Origin: DASUSF01 sp036375275
Lineage (GTDB): Bacteria; Pseudomonadota; Alphaproteobacteria; Geminicoccales; Geminicoccaceae
Direction of reading: 5' to 3'
Length of the DNA: 21,807 bases
Assembly (NCBI GenBank): GCA_036375275.1
Contig: DASUSF010000004.1
Span: forward strand, 1-21,807
Positions within the stretch are counted from its first letter, which is position 1. The number at the start of each line of letters is the position of its first letter. The position numbers were made by a program, and so were the translations under genes. Under the pieces are notes generated by a model that was not told where the DNA came from, ran no database searches, and saw only the letters and a program-made list of their open reading frames with translations. Of this stretch, positions 21,058 to 21,807 are shown one piece after another.

Positions 21058-21807
21058 TCAGGGGCTCTCGCCCGCAGCCAGCCATTCCTCGATTCGATCG
21101 ATCGCCGGCAGCAGGTCCGCGACGCTGTCGATCACGACGTGGGCGCCCGCCTGCGACAGCCGCTGGCGGGCCCGCTCGCGGAGCGGCTGCTGAGCGTCCG
21201 GGCCGAGGGCCCGCCAGTCCGCTTCGGCGAGACCGACCTCGTTGCCGCTGATCGCGCAGCCGATGGTCCACATGCCGGCGTTGAGGCCCTCCTCGATGCC
21301 GGGCACGGTGTCGTCGACCTTGACGCAGGCCTGGACGCACTCGACCGCGAGTTCGACCGCATTCATCAGACACATGGCAGGGCCGGGACGACCCTGCCGG
21401 ACCTGGTCGGCTGAGACGGTCGAGTCCGGCCGGTAGCCCTGGCGGGCCGCCTCCTCGAGATTGATCCGGGTCATCTCGCTCGAGTAGCCGGTGTTCGAGC
21501 CGATCAGCATGCCGCGCGCGCGGAGCCGCTCCGCCGCCTCGACGGTGCCCGGGATCAGGGTGGCGTAGCGCGCCAGCACCTCGATCTGCAGCGGGACGAA
21601 GTCGGCGTACAGCGCATCGAGCGCGGTCTCGTCCGGAACGCCCCCGCGCGCCTCCCGCCAGCGCACCCGGATCGCGGGGTCGGCGCACAGCGCCTCGATG
21701 TGGGCGCGCTTCTCCATTCCCATCGGCACCCGCGCCTCGGCGAGCGAGATCCGCACCCCCTGGCGCCGGAACACCTCGACGAAGACCTCGGCCGGCGCGA
21801 TGCAGCC
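21058..21807 (-). CDS. phnX: Phosphonoacetaldehyde hydrolase (N-terminus outside window)
   Basis: The last 249 residues and the stop are present; the window ends before the N-terminal nucleophile motif. This HAD enzyme cleaves the C-P bond of phosphonoacetaldehyde to acetaldehyde and phosphate in 2-aminoethylphosphonate use. The cap-domain segment ARVPMGMEKRAHIEAL carries the Schiff-base Lys that defines the family. Further marks are GTVEAAERLRARGMLIGSNT, GYSSEMTRINLEEAARQGY, DQVRQGRPGPAMCLMNAVEL and the acidic loop VKVDDTVPGIEEGLNAGMWT. Its usual partner, 2-aminoethylphosphonate transaminase, is not in the window and may lie further right. Confidence 0.92.
   Translation of the reverse strand, partial: GCIAPAEVFVEVFRRQGVRISLAEARVPMGMEKRAHIEALCADPAIRVRWREARGGVPDETALDALYADFVPLQIEVLARYATLIPGTVEAAERLRARGMLIGSNTGYSSEMTRINLEEAARQGYRPDSTVSADQVRQGRPGPAMCLMNAVELAVECVQACVKVDDTVPGIEEGLNAGMWTIGCAISGNEVGLAEADWRALGPDAQQPLRERARQRLSQAGAHVVIDSVADLLPAIDRIEEWLAAGESP

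Overview
The window is GC-rich chromosomal DNA with tightly packed genes and many GTG or TTG starts. It most likely comes from an alphaproteobacterium. The best markers are a SAM-II riboswitch in front of metZ, a small DUF1127 gene beside a MocR-type regulator, and two copies of an intergenic repeat whose ends read CTAGAGCGG and GCTCTA. A Rhodospirillales or Geminicoccales-like host is my guess; nothing in the window fixes the genus. I see no rRNA, tRNA, CRISPR array, insertion sequence or phage gene.

Left part (1-5277). The end of pgi is followed by a REP-like palindrome pair. A short operon of DUF1127 and a PhzF-family enzyme is divergent from a MocR-type GntR/aminotransferase regulator, whose promoter lies so close to its ATG that the mRNA may be leaderless. 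A two-CBS-domain protein and metZ follow on the minus strand. metZ has a full control region: a promoter, a SAM-II aptamer beginning at the predicted start of transcription, a strong hairpin, then the ribosome binding site. A 63-residue acidic lipoprotein with an 11-residue repeat is divergent from metZ.

Middle (5278-11680). The first copy of a ~148-bp double-hairpin repeat ends inside the pyrD stop codon. pyrD is divergent from comM. A vapBC-type toxin-antitoxin pair has a 34-bp palindromic operator overlapping the vapB start codon. Then come a frameshifted periplasmic rhodanese, a His-rich conserved protein, a broken Cys-rich N-P-C-repeat gene and an AI-2E family membrane protein.

Right part (11681-19564). 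A PaaI-type thioesterase is translationally coupled to a class-V aminotransferase-like enzyme, divergent from a HAD phosphatase and a membrane-anchored penicillin-acylase-family Ntn hydrolase. After a 409-bp gap comes an XRE regulator, convergent with a likely operon of a FIST protein, a Nudix hydrolase and endonuclease V.

Far right (19565-21807). A degenerate zone holds the second repeat copy, a cupredoxin-like pseudogene with a stop where Trp is expected and a frameshift, and two doubtful small ORFs. The window ends in phnX (phosphonoacetaldehyde hydrolase), cut off at its N-terminus.

Most genes are housekeeping or broadly distributed accessory genes. I did not find a clearly new multi-gene system. 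The most interesting items are the metZ leader, the paired repeats, and the three broken genes, two of which can be reconstructed almost base by base.
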